Assembly: GCA_013695855.1 (NCBI GenBank)
Contig: JACCZR010000168.1
Coordinates: 1-29,811 of the forward strand
Direction: 5' to 3'
Source: Thermoleophilaceae bacterium
Lineage (GTDB): Bacteria > Actinomycetota > Thermoleophilia > Solirubrobacterales > Thermoleophilaceae
DNA: 29,811 nt
This document shows positions 14,713 through 23,620 of the stretch, piece by piece. The position numbers and the translations under genes were made by a program. Numbering within the stretch: the stretch's first letter is position 1; each line of letters opens with the position of its first letter. Below the pieces are notes generated by a model that searched no databases, was not told the DNA's origin, and worked only from the letters and a program-made list of their open reading frames with translations.

Positions 14713-15778
14713 TCAGGGGTAGACGCTTCGCAGCCGCGAAGCCTCGGCCACCCGCTCGATGGCCACCGCCTGGGCAGCCGTGCGCAGGTCGACGCGCAGC
14801 CGCCGCCGGGCCTCGATCACCCGGTCGAAGGCCTCGCTCAGCTGGAGCTCCAGCTTCTGCACCATCTCCTCGGGGCTCCACGCGTAGCGCTGCATGTCCT
14901 GCACCCACTCGAAGTAGCTCACGGTCGCCCCGCCGCCGCTGGCGAGCAGGTCCGGGAACACGTCGATCCCGTGCTCGGCGAGGATCGCGTCGGCCTCGGG
15001 GCTGGTCGGGCCGTCGGCGGCTTCCACGACGAGCTGGGCATCTATGCGCTCGGCGTTCTCAGCGGTGATCTGACGCTCGAGGGCGGCGGGGACCAGGACG
15101 TCGCAGGGCGTCTCGAGGATCGCCATGCGCCCCACGGGCTCGCCCTGCCCGCAGCCGCGCAGGAAGCCGTGCTCTCGCCACCAGGCCAACAGGCCGGGGA
15201 TGTCGAGCCCTTCCGTGTCCACCACGCCCCCGCTCACGTCGGAGACCCCGATGACCCGGCCCCCGCGCAGCGACAGCTCACGCGCCACCGCCGATCCGAC
15301 GTCGCCAAAGCCCTGGATCACGAAGCGCTGTCCGGCGATGCTCCGCCCGAGCATGGCCAGCGCCCTCTCGGTCACGAAGACCGCGCCCAAGCCGGTAGGC
15401 GACGCTCGGCCCTCGCAGCCGCCGAGGACGGTGGGCTTGCCGGTCACCACCTCGGGCACCGAATGCCCGACCTGCTGCGAGTAGGTGTCCATCATCCAGG
15501 CCATCTCGCGCTCGCCGGTGGCGAGGTCGGGTGCGGACCGGGAAGTTGACGGTGAGCGAGCGGCGCGGCTCGACCAGCCGGGCTCTTATCTCCTGCTCGA
15601 GGCCCACGACCTTGGCCGCGCGCTCGAACTGCTCGACCGCCACGCGGTGGAGCTCGTTGCGCCATTCGCCCCCCGGAGCGACCTCGTGGGCGTCGGTGTC
15701 GAGTACCTCTTGCCAGCCTCCCGTGCCGCGGCGGTCGATGGTCTGATCGGGAGTCGGGTCGGAAGTGAATGTCTGCAC
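14713..15778 (-). pseudogene. gdhA: Glutamate dehydrogenase with an internal out-of-frame deletion
   Basis: From GTG 15778 the first frame gives an N-terminal GDH segment (FERAAKVVGLEQEIRARL, LTVNFPVR). At about 15530-15541 the sequence jumps to the frame starting SAPDLATGEREMAWMMDTYS, then runs intact through GKPTVLGGCEGRASPTGLGA, the Rossmann motif FVIQGFGDVGSAVA, and the C-terminal helices to 14713. Between VNFPVR and SAPD about 80-100 residues expected for the family are missing, including the glutamate-binding lysine (K.GG.R) and the catalytic lysine (GGAKGG) region. The join also shifts the frame, so no functional enzyme can be made. An internal ATG at 15504 would yield only the NAD(P)-binding half. 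A GATAGT -10 candidate lies just upstream of the GTG. Confidence 0.85.
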
Positions 15779-15867
15779 TCCCCACTATCCGTGCATCGGG
15801 GCGAAATAGCTGTAGAGCATCTGTCGAAACCAGTAGCCCACTCTCACAGCCGAGCAGCCGGTGTCCG

Positions 15868-17004
15868 TCAGTCAGGAGAGGCGATACGGGCGAGGGCCTG
15901 ATCGATTTCGTCGTCGGAGACGGTCAGCGGAGGAAGCAGGCGGATCGTGTCGGGCCCCGTGGCGTTCACCAGCAGGTGCTCTTCGAGGAGCAGGCGCCGT
16001 GCGACCTCCGGGGCGTCCTCGGCCGCAAAGGCCAGCATCAGCCCACGTCCCCGGACCTCCAGGCCCAGGTCGCGCAGGCCCGCCGCCAGCCGCTCGCCCT
16101 TGCGGGCCACCTCATCCATGAATCCCGGCTCGGTGACCACGTCGAGCACGACGTTGGCGGCCGCCGCCACCACGGGTCCGCCGGCGAAGGTCGACCCGTG
16201 GTCGCCGGGCTGCAGGACATCGGCGTGGACCGCCCCGGTCAGGCAGGCGCCGATCGCCAGACCGCCGCCAAGCCCCTTGGCCACAGTCATCACGTCGGGC
16301 CGCACACCCGCGGCCTGCCAGGCCCACAGGTCGCCCGTACGCCCCATCCCGCACTGGATCTCATCGAATATGAGCAACGCGCCGTGGCGGTCGCAGGCTT
16401 CGCGCGCTGCCTGCAGAACCTCGTCGGCCACCGGGAGGATTCCCGACTCGCCCTGGATCGGCTCGATCAGCACCGCGGCCGTCTGGTCATCCACGGGCAG
16501 CTCGGCGCCGTCCCGGGCCGCCGCGCGAAAGCCGGGGACCAGCGGAGCAAAGGGCGCCTGCTTGGCTTCCTGCGGGGTGGCGGACAGCGCTCCGAAGGTA
16601 CGGCCGTGAAAGCCCTTCTCCAGCACCACCACGTCGCCTTGGGGCTTGTGCTTGCGCGCAAGCTTCAACGCGCACTCCACCGCCTCGGCCCCCGAGTTGG
16701 TGAAGAAGGCCTTCCCGCCCAAGCCGAGCTCCGATAGCCGCGCGGCCAGCCTCATCCCTGGTTCGGAGTAGTACAGGTTGCTCACGTGCATGAGCCGTTC
16801 GGCCTGCTCGCAGACCGCGCTGACCAGCGCCGGGTGGCAGTGCCCGAGGGCCACCACCGAGACCCCGGCCAGGAAGTCGAGGTACTCGGTGCCTTCGGCA
16901 TCCCACAACCGCGTGCCCTTGCCGCGCACGAACTCCACCGGGTTGCGCAGGTAGGTCGGCATGACCGCTTCACGCTCCATCTCCTGAAGGTCGGCGAGTG
17001 TCAC
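15868..17004 (-). CDS. argD: Acetylornithine aminotransferase
   Basis: The 378-aa class III PLP aminotransferase converts N-acetylglutamate semialdehyde to N-acetylornithine. Motifs are FFTNSGAEAVECALKLAR (phosphate-binding loop), GFHGRTFGALSAT, the cofactor-contacting Asp in LIFDEIQCGMGRTG, and the Schiff-base lysine K243 in MTVAKGLGGGLAIG. GTG 17004 lies 24 bp after the argB stop, the first non-overlapping junction in the block. The reading frame is intact. Other class III aminotransferases are similar, but the place directly after argB supports argD. Confidence 0.95.
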   Translation of the reverse strand: MTLADLQEMEREAVMPTYLRNPVEFVRGKGTRLWDAEGTEYLDFLAGVSVVALGHCHPALVSAVCEQAERLMHVSNLYYSEPGMRLAARLSELGLGGKAFFTNSGAEAVECALKLARKHKPQGDVVVLEKGFHGRTFGALSATPQEAKQAPFAPLVPGFRAAARDGAELPVDDQTAAVLIEPIQGESGILPVADEVLQAAREACDRHGALLIFDEIQCGMGRTGDLWAWQAAGVRPDVMTVAKGLGGGLAIGACLTGAVHADVLQPGDHGSTFAGGPVVAAAANVVLDVVTEPGFMDEVARKGERLAAGLRDLGLEVRGRGLMLAFAAEDAPEVARRLLLEEHLLVNATGPDTIRLLPPLTVSDDEIDQALARIASPD

Positions 17005-17028
17005 GGCTCTAGCGCTCGCTCGGTTCGC

Positions 17029-17865
17029 TCACGGACACAGCTTCGTCCCGATCCCCTCGTCGGTGAACAGCTCGAGCAGCAGCGAGTGCTCCTCGCGGCC
17101 GTCGACTATGTGGGCGGCCGACACCCCCGCGGTCAACGCGGCGATGCAGGCCTCCAGCTTGGGCCGCATGCCGCCGGTGACCTGGTCGAGCCGCTCGCGC
17201 ACCTCGCTGACCGTGGTCTCCGAGATCAAGGAGCCGGGGTCGTCGGCCACCGCGCGCCAGCCCTCCACGTCGGTGAGGAAGAGGATCTTCTGCGCCCCCA
17301 GCGCTCCGGCGACCGCCGCCGCAGCGGCATCGGCGTTCACGTTGTAGGAGGTGCCCTGGGCGTCGGCCCCCACCGAGGCGATCACCGGGATGTAGTCCTC
17401 GGCTATGTGGTTGATCACGTCCACGTTGACCTGCTCGATCTCGCCCACGAAGCCGATGTCGGTCTCGCCGGCCAGCTGCTTGCGCACGCGGAACAGAAGC
17501 CCGTCGTCGCCGCTGAGGCCCACCGCCGGCTGGCCGTGGCGCCCCAGCCTGAGCACGATGTCCTTGTTCTGCTTGCCGAGCACCATCTTCGCCACCTCCA
17601 CGGTGGCCTCGTCGGATACCCGCAGGCCCTGCTCGAAGCGCACGTCCATGCCCAGGCGCTGCATGTAGTGGGTGATGTCGGGGCCGCCGCCGTGCACCAC
17701 CACGGGGTTCATGCCCACGTACTTGAGGAGCACTACGTCACGAGCGAACTCCTCCTTGAGGTGAGCGTCGGTCATGGCCGCGCCGCCGTACTTGATCACC
17801 ACGGTCTTACCGTGGAACTCGCGGATGTAGGGCAGGGCCTCGAGGAGGGTGGCGACGTCTCTCAC
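17029..17865 (-). CDS. argB: Acetylglutamate kinase
   Basis: The 278-aa amino-acid-kinase-fold enzyme phosphorylates N-acetylglutamate, usually the arginine-regulated step of the pathway. The N-terminal VVIKYGGAAM loop, the substrate loop VVHGGGPDITHYM, a central NVNADAAAAAVAGAL, and FLTDVEGW are present. The N-terminal helix (ATLLEALPYIREF) that supports the arginine-sensitive hexamer in many bacteria is also present, so feedback inhibition by arginine is likely. The GTG start forms a GTGA overlap with the argJ stop. Confidence 0.96.
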   Translation of the reverse strand: MRDVATLLEALPYIREFHGKTVVIKYGGAAMTDAHLKEEFARDVVLLKYVGMNPVVVHGGGPDITHYMQRLGMDVRFEQGLRVSDEATVEVAKMVLGKQNKDIVLRLGRHGQPAVGLSGDDGLLFRVRKQLAGETDIGFVGEIEQVNVDVINHIAEDYIPVIASVGADAQGTSYNVNADAAAAAVAGALGAQKILFLTDVEGWRAVADDPGSLISETTVSEVRERLDQVTGGMRPKLEACIAALTAGVSAAHIVDGREEHSLLLELFTDEGIGTKLCP

Positions 17866-19097
17866 GAGGTGTACTCCGCGTTGAAGCTGACGTACTCCTC
17901 TGAGAGATCGCTGAAGAACACCTCGGTCTCGCCTCCCTCTCCGGGCATGGTCAGCTCGTACTCGACCTCGGGGCCGCCGACCGCCCGCTCGAGGTCGGCG
18001 AGCTCCTCCGCCTCGAGGCCCACTGCGTCGCCGGCGGACACGAGCCGGCGGCCCTCGATGGTCAGGTCGGCTACGAACGGCTCGCCCTCCGGCCAGGCGG
18101 CGCCCGCCGCCTGCAGGATGCGCCCGAAGTTGGGGTCGGCCCCGTGGAGGGCGGTCTTGACCAGTGGAGAGTTGGCCACCGCGCGCGCCACGGGCTCCAC
18201 GGCACCGGGCGGCCCGTTGACCACCACGCGACCCACCCGCTCGGCGCCCTCGCCGTCTCCCACGATGTCGAGCGCGAGTTGGCGCATCACGGCGTCGAGC
18301 ACTTCGCCCAGCGCCAGCTCGTCATTGCTCTCCGGCCTCACGGATACGCCCGACTCGCCGCTTGCCAACGAGTAGACCGTGTCACTCGTCGACAACTGGC
18401 CGTCCACGGAGATCCGGTCGAAGGAGCGCCTTACGCACACCCCAGTGAGCAGGTCCAGCGTGTCCGCGGGGACGGCGGCGTCGGTCTGCACGAAGCAGAA
18501 CATCGTGGCGAACCGAGGCTGGATCATCGCCGCCCCCTTGGCCTGCGCGGCCAGCCGCACGGTTCCCGAGGGCAGCTCGACCTCGAGGCACACGTGCTTG
18601 GGCCCGCTGTCGCTGGTGAGGATCGCCTGCGAGAAGGCGCCGGCCTCGCGGCCGAGCCGCCCGCAGGCCTCGCGCGCGCCAGCAACCACACGGTCGCGCC
18701 ACAGCTCGACGCCAATCACGCCCGTCGAGGCAAGGCCGACCTGCGCCGGCTCGAGCGAGAGCTCGTCGGCCGCGGCGGCCTGCACGGCAAGCGCCGTCTC
18801 GTAGCCACGCTGTCCGTCTCCGGTATTGGACCCTCCCGAGTTCGCCACGACCCCGCGCAGGCGGTTCAGATACGCGCCGCGCGAGACGATGACGGGCGCG
18901 CCCACCCGGGCGTTGGTGGTAAAGCGAGCCGCGGAGGTGGTGTCCGCGGCGTCGGAGACCAGCACGCCGACGTCGAGCCCGGAGGGCTTGAGGCCCGCGC
19001 ACACGCCCGCGGCCCGGAAGCCCTCGGGCAGCGCGGTGGGCTCGAGCTCGCGCGCGTGCGCCGGCGCCTGCACCCACCGGGAGCGGAAGAAGCTCAC
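17862..19097 (-). CDS. argJ: Bifunctional glutamate N-acetyltransferase / ornithine acetyltransferase
   Basis: The 411-aa ArgJ recycles the acetyl group from acetylornithine to glutamate. It is a self-cleaving enzyme: the conserved Ala-Thr in QPRFATMFCF puts the new N-terminal nucleophile at Thr198. Other family segments are ANSGGSNTGDGQRG, STGVIG, KGAAMIQP, DGQLSTSDTVY and NFGRIL. The usual GNANACTG is written GGSNTGDG, a modest departure. GTG 19097 (MSFFRSRWVQAP) overlaps the argC stop by GTGA and fixes the start; the open frame upstream of it is antisense to nothing and has no domain. With ArgJ present, the cyclic acetyl pathway is used and a separate ArgE is not required. Confidence 0.95.
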   Translation of the reverse strand: MSFFRSRWVQAPAHARELEPTALPEGFRAAGVCAGLKPSGLDVGVLVSDAADTTSAARFTTNARVGAPVIVSRGAYLNRLRGVVANSGGSNTGDGQRGYETALAVQAAAADELSLEPAQVGLASTGVIGVELWRDRVVAGAREACGRLGREAGAFSQAILTSDSGPKHVCLEVELPSGTVRLAAQAKGAAMIQPRFATMFCFVQTDAAVPADTLDLLTGVCVRRSFDRISVDGQLSTSDTVYSLASGESGVSVRPESNDELALGEVLDAVMRQLALDIVGDGEGAERVGRVVVNGPPGAVEPVARAVANSPLVKTALHGADPNFGRILQAAGAAWPEGEPFVADLTIEGRRLVSAGDAVGLEAEELADLERAVGGPEVEYELTMPGEGGETEVFFSDLSEEYVSFNAEYTS

Positions 19098-20074
19098 TCG
19101 AGCCCCTCCTGCTCGGGGAGTCCGAGCATCAGGTTGAGGTCCTGCACCGCCTGCCCCGCCGCGCCCTTCCAGAGGTTGTCGATGGCCGCGAAGGCCAGCA
19201 CCCGGCCCCCCTCGTCCAGCGTCGCGTGCACGCGTGCGCGGTTGGTGGCGCGCACGTCGCCCGTGCGCGGCGGGTCGGCGATCACGTCCACGAAGTGCTC
19301 GTCGCGGTAGGCGTCCTCGAACAGAGCCTGCACGTCTTCCCGGCTGGGTTCGCCGTCGGCGGTCACATAGCAGCTGGCCATCAGGCCCTGGTCGATGGGC
19401 AGCAGGTGCGGCACGAATGAGAGGCGGATGCCGTCGGGCAGCTCCTGCTGAAGCTCGGCCACGTGGCGATGGCCCTCGGTCTTGTAGGGGTTGACGTTGT
19501 CGGCCACGCTCACGAAGTGGGTATCCGAGGTGGCCTCGCGCCCGGCGCCCGAGACACCCGTCTTGATGTCCACCACGGCGTCGCGCGCGATGTCGCGCAG
19601 CGGCCACAGGGCCAGCAGGGCGGCGGTGGAGTTGCAGCCCGGCCCGGCTACCAGCTCGGCGCCGCGGATCTCCTCGCGGTGGCCCAGCTCCGGGAGCCCG
19701 TAGACGGCCTCGCCCAGCAGCTCGGGCGCCTCGTGGGGCTGATACCAGCGCTCGTAGGCCTCCTGACTCAGGCGGAAGTCTGCCGAGAGGTCCACCACCT
19801 TCAGCCCGCGCTCGCGCAGGTCGCGCACCGCCTGAGCGGCGGCGCGGTGCGGATAGGCCACCAGCGCGGCGTCGGCACGCTCGGCGATCCGGTCGGCGTC
19901 GGGCTCCTCCAGCGTGAGCGGAACCGCGTAGCGCGGGTAGACCTCGTCGTGTCGGCGCCCCGCATCGGAGCGCGCGGTCACCGCGGTGAGCTCCAGCGAG
20001 GGATGGCCGTGGACTATGCCGGCGCACAGCGCCCCGCCGAAGCCACCCGCTCCTACGACCGCGACACTAAGCAC
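19094..20074 (-). CDS. argC: N-acetyl-gamma-glutamyl-phosphate reductase
   Basis: The 326-aa NADPH-dependent enzyme reduces N-acetylglutamyl phosphate to the semialdehyde. An N-terminal Rossmann motif VAVVGAGGFGGAL is followed by the catalytic Cys147 in VAGPGCNSTAALLALWP, then SGAGREATSDTHFVSV, VPHLLPIDQGLMAS and a C-terminal DNLWKGAAGQAVQDLNLMLG. GTG 20074 lies inside the last codons of pheT (8-bp overlap with the TAG at 20067). Continuation upstream to 20305 in this frame is the shadow of pheT. Confidence 0.96.
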   Translation of the reverse strand: MLSVAVVGAGGFGGALCAGIVHGHPSLELTAVTARSDAGRRHDEVYPRYAVPLTLEEPDADRIAERADAALVAYPHRAAAQAVRDLRERGLKVVDLSADFRLSQEAYERWYQPHEAPELLGEAVYGLPELGHREEIRGAELVAGPGCNSTAALLALWPLRDIARDAVVDIKTGVSGAGREATSDTHFVSVADNVNPYKTEGHRHVAELQQELPDGIRLSFVPHLLPIDQGLMASCYVTADGEPSREDVQALFEDAYRDEHFVDVIADPPRTGDVRATNRARVHATLDEGGRVLAFAAIDNLWKGAAGQAVQDLNLMLGLPEQEGLE

Positions 20075-22559
20075 GAAGCTTGCCCCCGATCTGCACGAGC
20101 GCGGCCTCGATGGCGGAGCGGTGCCCGGCGACCTCGTCGTCGGTGAGCGTGCGGTCGGGCGCGCGGAACTCGAGCCGCAGGGCCAGCGACTTGTGACCCT
20201 CTCCCAACTGCTCGCCGTGGAAGAGGTCGAACACCCCGGCGGCGCGCAGCAGCTCGCCGCCGCCCTGGAAGACGACCTCCTGCACGCGGCTGGCCGGCAC
20301 GCCATCGGGAACCACCACCGCTATGTCCTGAAGGACGGCGGGGAAGCTGGTCAAGTCGCGGAAGCCGGCCTCGGCCTCCTCGGCCAGGACGGCCAGGACG
20401 TCCACGTCGAGCTCGAAGGCCGCGGCGGGGCGCTCCCCGAGCTCCCAGTCACGTGCCACCAGCGGATGCAGCTCGCCGAGCCAGCCGATCTCGCGGTCGC
20501 TCGCCAGGATCGCGGCCGTGCGCCCGGGGTGCAGGTAGGGACGAAGCGCCGGCTCGGCTCGCCACTCCACGCCTGCCGCGGCCAGCACCGACTCGAGCAC
20601 TGCGCGCACGGCGAAGAAGTCGGTCCGGACGGGCAGCGAGCGCCAGCCGCCCTCGATGGTGCCCACCATCAGCGCCCCGAGGTGGTGATGCTCGTCGGAG
20701 GGTCGGGTGCCTCGCGGAGAAGTCTGGGGGCCGGCGCCCGACATGGGAGGCGGCACCGCCGAGGGGCGGTACACGTGAGCAGATTCGAACAGCGCCAGAT
20801 CGGCGCGATCGTGTGCTGCGTTGTGGCGCGCCGCGTCGAGCAGGCCGGGCAGGAGCAGCGGACGCATCACGCTCTGGTCGGTGCTCAGCGGGTTGGCAAT
20901 CGCGAGTGCAGGGTCGCTGTCGCCCAGGCGCAGCCGATCGAGCGCCGTCGGCGCGATGAAGCTGTAGGAGAGGGCCTCCGACAACCCGCGGTCGCGCAGG
21001 GCGTCCTCCAGGCGCCGGCGCAGGCCGGCGTGCCCGGTCAGGCCGCCTACGGCCTCTCGGCGCGCGGGCAACGTGGTGGGCAGTCGATCGAGGCCGTGCA
21101 CGCGCGCCACCTCCTCGATCAGGTCTGCCTCGCGCTGGACGTCGGAGTCGCGCCAGGCCGGCACCTCGTAGGTCCATTCCTCGAGCGCCACGTCGTGATG
21201 GCGACCCATCAGCAGACTGTCCGCGGAGACCTCCGACTCGACCTCGAAGCCGAGCCGGTCGAGGATCCCTGCTGTCTCATCGCCGGGGATCTCCTCGCCG
21301 AGCAGGCCGGCCATGCGAACCGGGCGCAGCGTCACGTGGCGGGCCGCGGAGGGCCGCGGGTACTCATCGATCGTCCCCCCCGCCATCCGCGCGCCGCACA
21401 GCTCCACCATCAGCCGGGCCGCCAGCCTCTGGGCGCCGATCGCCTGCTCGGGATGCAGCTGCTTCTCGAAGCGCCCCGAAGCCTCGGTGCGAAGCGGCAG
21501 CCGCTTCGAGGTGCGCAGGATGTTCGAGCCCACCCAGGTGGCCGCCTCCATCAGCACGCGCGTCGTGCCCTCTGAGACCTCGGAGACCTGCCCGCCCATG
21601 ATTCCGGCGATCCCGCTTGGTCCCTCGGCGTCGCACACCAGGGCCGTCTCGGGGTCGAAGGCGCGCTCGGCGTCGTCGAGCGTGACCATCGTCTCCCCCG
21701 GCTTTGCCCGGCGGACGACGATGCGACCGCCGCGCACCTTGTCGAGGTCGAAGGCGTGCAACGGCTGGGCGGTGGCGAGCATCACGTAGTTGGTGATGTC
21801 GACGACGTTGGAGATCGGCCGCTGGCCCGCGGCCATCAGGCGCTGCTTGAGCCAGGGCGGCGACTCACCCATCTGGACGCCTTCGAACACTCGCGCCGTG
21901 AAGCGCAGGCAGATCTCCGGGTCGACGATCTCGACGCTGACGTCCTCGATGGCTCCACCCTCGGGCTCGATGTCGCCCGCCGTGGGGTCCTCGGCCAGCG
22001 GGGCGCCGGTCAGAGCATGCACATCGCGGGCAACCCCGTAGACACCCAGGGCATCCGGCCGGTTGGGGTTGACCTCGAGCTCGAGCACCTCGTCGACGAT
22101 CGGCAGGTGCTCGGCCAGCGGCGTCCCGGGGGCCAGCTCGCCGGGCAGGACCATGATCCCGGCGTGATCTTCGCCGATCCCGAGCTCGTCCTCGGCGAGG
22201 ATCATGCCGCTGGAGCGCACGCCCCTGAGCTCGGCCTCGCCCAGCTTGGTGCCGTCGGGCATCACCGCCCCCGGCCGCGCCACCGCGACCGTCTGGCCGG
22301 CGGCCACATTGGGCGCGCCGCAAACGATCGTGCGGGGCTCGGCTGAGCCGTCGTCCACGCTGCAGACGCTGAGGCGATCGGCGTCGGGGTGCTTGCCGGC
22401 GTCCAGCACCCGCCCGACCACGAAGCCCGCGGGATCCCCCACGCCCACGCGGTCGATGCGCGCGACCTCCAGACCGGCCCCGGTGATCAGTTCGGCCAGC
22501 TCGCCGGTCGACAGGCCCGGGTCGCAGTACGAGCGCAGCCAGCTCAGCGGGACCCTCAT
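20067..22559 (-). CDS. pheT: Phenylalanyl-tRNA synthetase beta subunit
   Basis: At 830 aa, this is the large subunit of the alpha2-beta2 enzyme. Domains in order are an N-terminal start (MRVPLSWLRSYC), an EMAP-like tRNA-binding OB-fold (about 40-150, VGRVLDAGKHPDADRLSVC), the B3/B4 editing domain (about 210-390, SNVVDITNYVM and LDDAERAFDPETALVCDAEG), the B5 domain, a catalytic-like core, and a C-terminal FDX-ACB domain (VLQDIAVVVPDGVPASRVQEVV...SLALRLEFRAPDRTLTDDEV). ATG 22559 overlaps the pheS stop by ATGA. The upstream extension of this frame to 22772 is noise from pheS. Confidence 0.97.
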   Translation of the reverse strand: MRVPLSWLRSYCDPGLSTGELAELITGAGLEVARIDRVGVGDPAGFVVGRVLDAGKHPDADRLSVCSVDDGSAEPRTIVCGAPNVAAGQTVAVARPGAVMPDGTKLGEAELRGVRSSGMILAEDELGIGEDHAGIMVLPGELAPGTPLAEHLPIVDEVLELEVNPNRPDALGVYGVARDVHALTGAPLAEDPTAGDIEPEGGAIEDVSVEIVDPEICLRFTARVFEGVQMGESPPWLKQRLMAAGQRPISNVVDITNYVMLATAQPLHAFDLDKVRGGRIVVRRAKPGETMVTLDDAERAFDPETALVCDAEGPSGIAGIMGGQVSEVSEGTTRVLMEAATWVGSNILRTSKRLPLRTEASGRFEKQLHPEQAIGAQRLAARLMVELCGARMAGGTIDEYPRPSAARHVTLRPVRMAGLLGEEIPGDETAGILDRLGFEVESEVSADSLLMGRHHDVALEEWTYEVPAWRDSDVQREADLIEEVARVHGLDRLPTTLPARREAVGGLTGHAGLRRRLEDALRDRGLSEALSYSFIAPTALDRLRLGDSDPALAIANPLSTDQSVMRPLLLPGLLDAARHNAAHDRADLALFESAHVYRPSAVPPPMSGAGPQTSPRGTRPSDEHHHLGALMVGTIEGGWRSLPVRTDFFAVRAVLESVLAAAGVEWRAEPALRPYLHPGRTAAILASDREIGWLGELHPLVARDWELGERPAAAFELDVDVLAVLAEEAEAGFRDLTSFPAVLQDIAVVVPDGVPASRVQEVVFQGGGELLRAAGVFDLFHGEQLGEGHKSLALRLEFRAPDRTLTDDEVAGHRSAIEAALVQIGGKLRA

Positions 22560-23620
22560 GACCCGAACTGCTCCAGGAAGCGAATGTCGTTCTCGAACAT
22601 CAGGCGCAGGTCGGGCACGCCGTGCTTGAGCATCGCGATGCGGTCGATCCCCATGCCGAAGGCGAAGCCCTGCACGCGCTCGGGGTCGTAACCGCTGTCG
22701 GTCACGAAGCCCAACACGTTGGGGTCCACCATGCCCGCGCCCAGGATCTCGATCCAGGCCGTGCCCTTGCACAGCCCACAGCGCGACCCGTCCGCCAGGT
22801 AGCCCCTCGCCTCGCAGGCAAAGCAGGACACGTCGACCTCCACGCTGGGCTCGGTGAAGGGGAAGTAGCCCGAGCGCAGGCGCACCTCGCGCTCGGGGCC
22901 GAACATCGCCCGTGCGAAGGAGAGCAGCACGCCCCGGAGGTCGGCCAGCGTGATGTCCTCGTCGATGGCGAGACCCTCGAGCTGGTGGAACATCGGCGTG
23001 TGAGTGGCGTCGGAGTCGCGCCGGTACACACGTCCGGGCACGACGATGTAGATCGGCGGCTCCTGGGCCTCCATCGAGCGCACCTGCATGGGCGAGGTGT
23101 GCGTGCGCAGCAGCACCTCCTCCGAGAGATAGAAGGTGTCCTGCAGCATCCGCGCCGGGTGGTCGGGCGGGTGGTTGAGCGCGGTGAAGTTGTAGTAGTC
23201 GAACTCCACCTCGGGGCCCTCGACCACCTTGAATCCCAGCCCCACGAAGATGTCCTCCATCTCCCGTCGGGTCTGGGTGACCAGGTGCAGGTGGCCGGCG
23301 GGGCGAGGCGGGTCGCCGGGGAGCGTCACGTCCACCGTGTCCTCGGCCAGCCCGCGCTCGAGCTCGTAGCCCTCCAGCGCCTCGGAGCGTTTGGCCAGCT
23401 TCGCCTCGAGCGCCTGCTTGACCACGTTGGCGGCCTTGCCCACGGGGCCGCGCTGGTCGGGCGCCAGCTCGCCGATCGAGCGCAGCGTCTGGGTCAGCTC
23501 GGCGCGGCGCCCGGTGTAGAGCACCCGCAACTCCTCCAGCTCCGCGGCCGTGCCCGCATTGGCGATCGCCGCCTCGGCCTCGGCGCGGATCCCCTCGAGG
23601 CGAGCTGGCACGTCAGCCAC
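22556..23620 (-). CDS. pheS: Phenylalanyl-tRNA synthetase alpha subunit
   Basis: This is the catalytic class II subunit, 354 aa from GTG 23620. A coiled-coil N-terminal arm (about 1-90, VPARLEGIRAEAEAAIANAG) is followed by motif 1 to motif 3 of the class II core: GPEVEFDYYNFTALNHPPDHPARMLQDTF, YRRDSDATHTPMFHQLEGL, and GFAFGMGIDRIAMLKHG. A pair of Cys motifs (CFACEARGY and CGLCKGTAW) lies before GAGMVDPNV, as in many bacterial PheS. The start is uncertain: the open frame begins at 23671, but 23620 gives an 8-bp overlap with the methyltransferase stop and a typical N-terminus. Confidence 0.95.
   Translation of the reverse strand: MADVPARLEGIRAEAEAAIANAGTAAELEELRVLYTGRRAELTQTLRSIGELAPDQRGPVGKAANVVKQALEAKLAKRSEALEGYELERGLAEDTVDVTLPGDPPRPAGHLHLVTQTRREMEDIFVGLGFKVVEGPEVEFDYYNFTALNHPPDHPARMLQDTFYLSEEVLLRTHTSPMQVRSMEAQEPPIYIVVPGRVYRRDSDATHTPMFHQLEGLAIDEDITLADLRGVLLSFARAMFGPEREVRLRSGYFPFTEPSVEVDVSCFACEARGYLADGSRCGLCKGTAWIEILGAGMVDPNVLGFVTDSGYDPERVQGFAFGMGIDRIAMLKHGVPDLRLMFENDIRFLEQFGS

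Noticed and set aside
13274..14722. Plus-strand open frame of 482 codons opposite katA
   Set aside because: Antisense shadow of the catalase with Val/Leu/Gly-rich composition typical of GC-rich reverse frames.
15828..15838. GTCGAAACC shared with the 62-bp repeat
   Set aside because: Only nine bases match and no hairpin follows; expected by chance in this composition.
19098..20027. In-frame upstream extension of argJ
   Set aside because: It covers argC in another frame and has no recognisable domain; ArgJ starts at the GTGA overlap.
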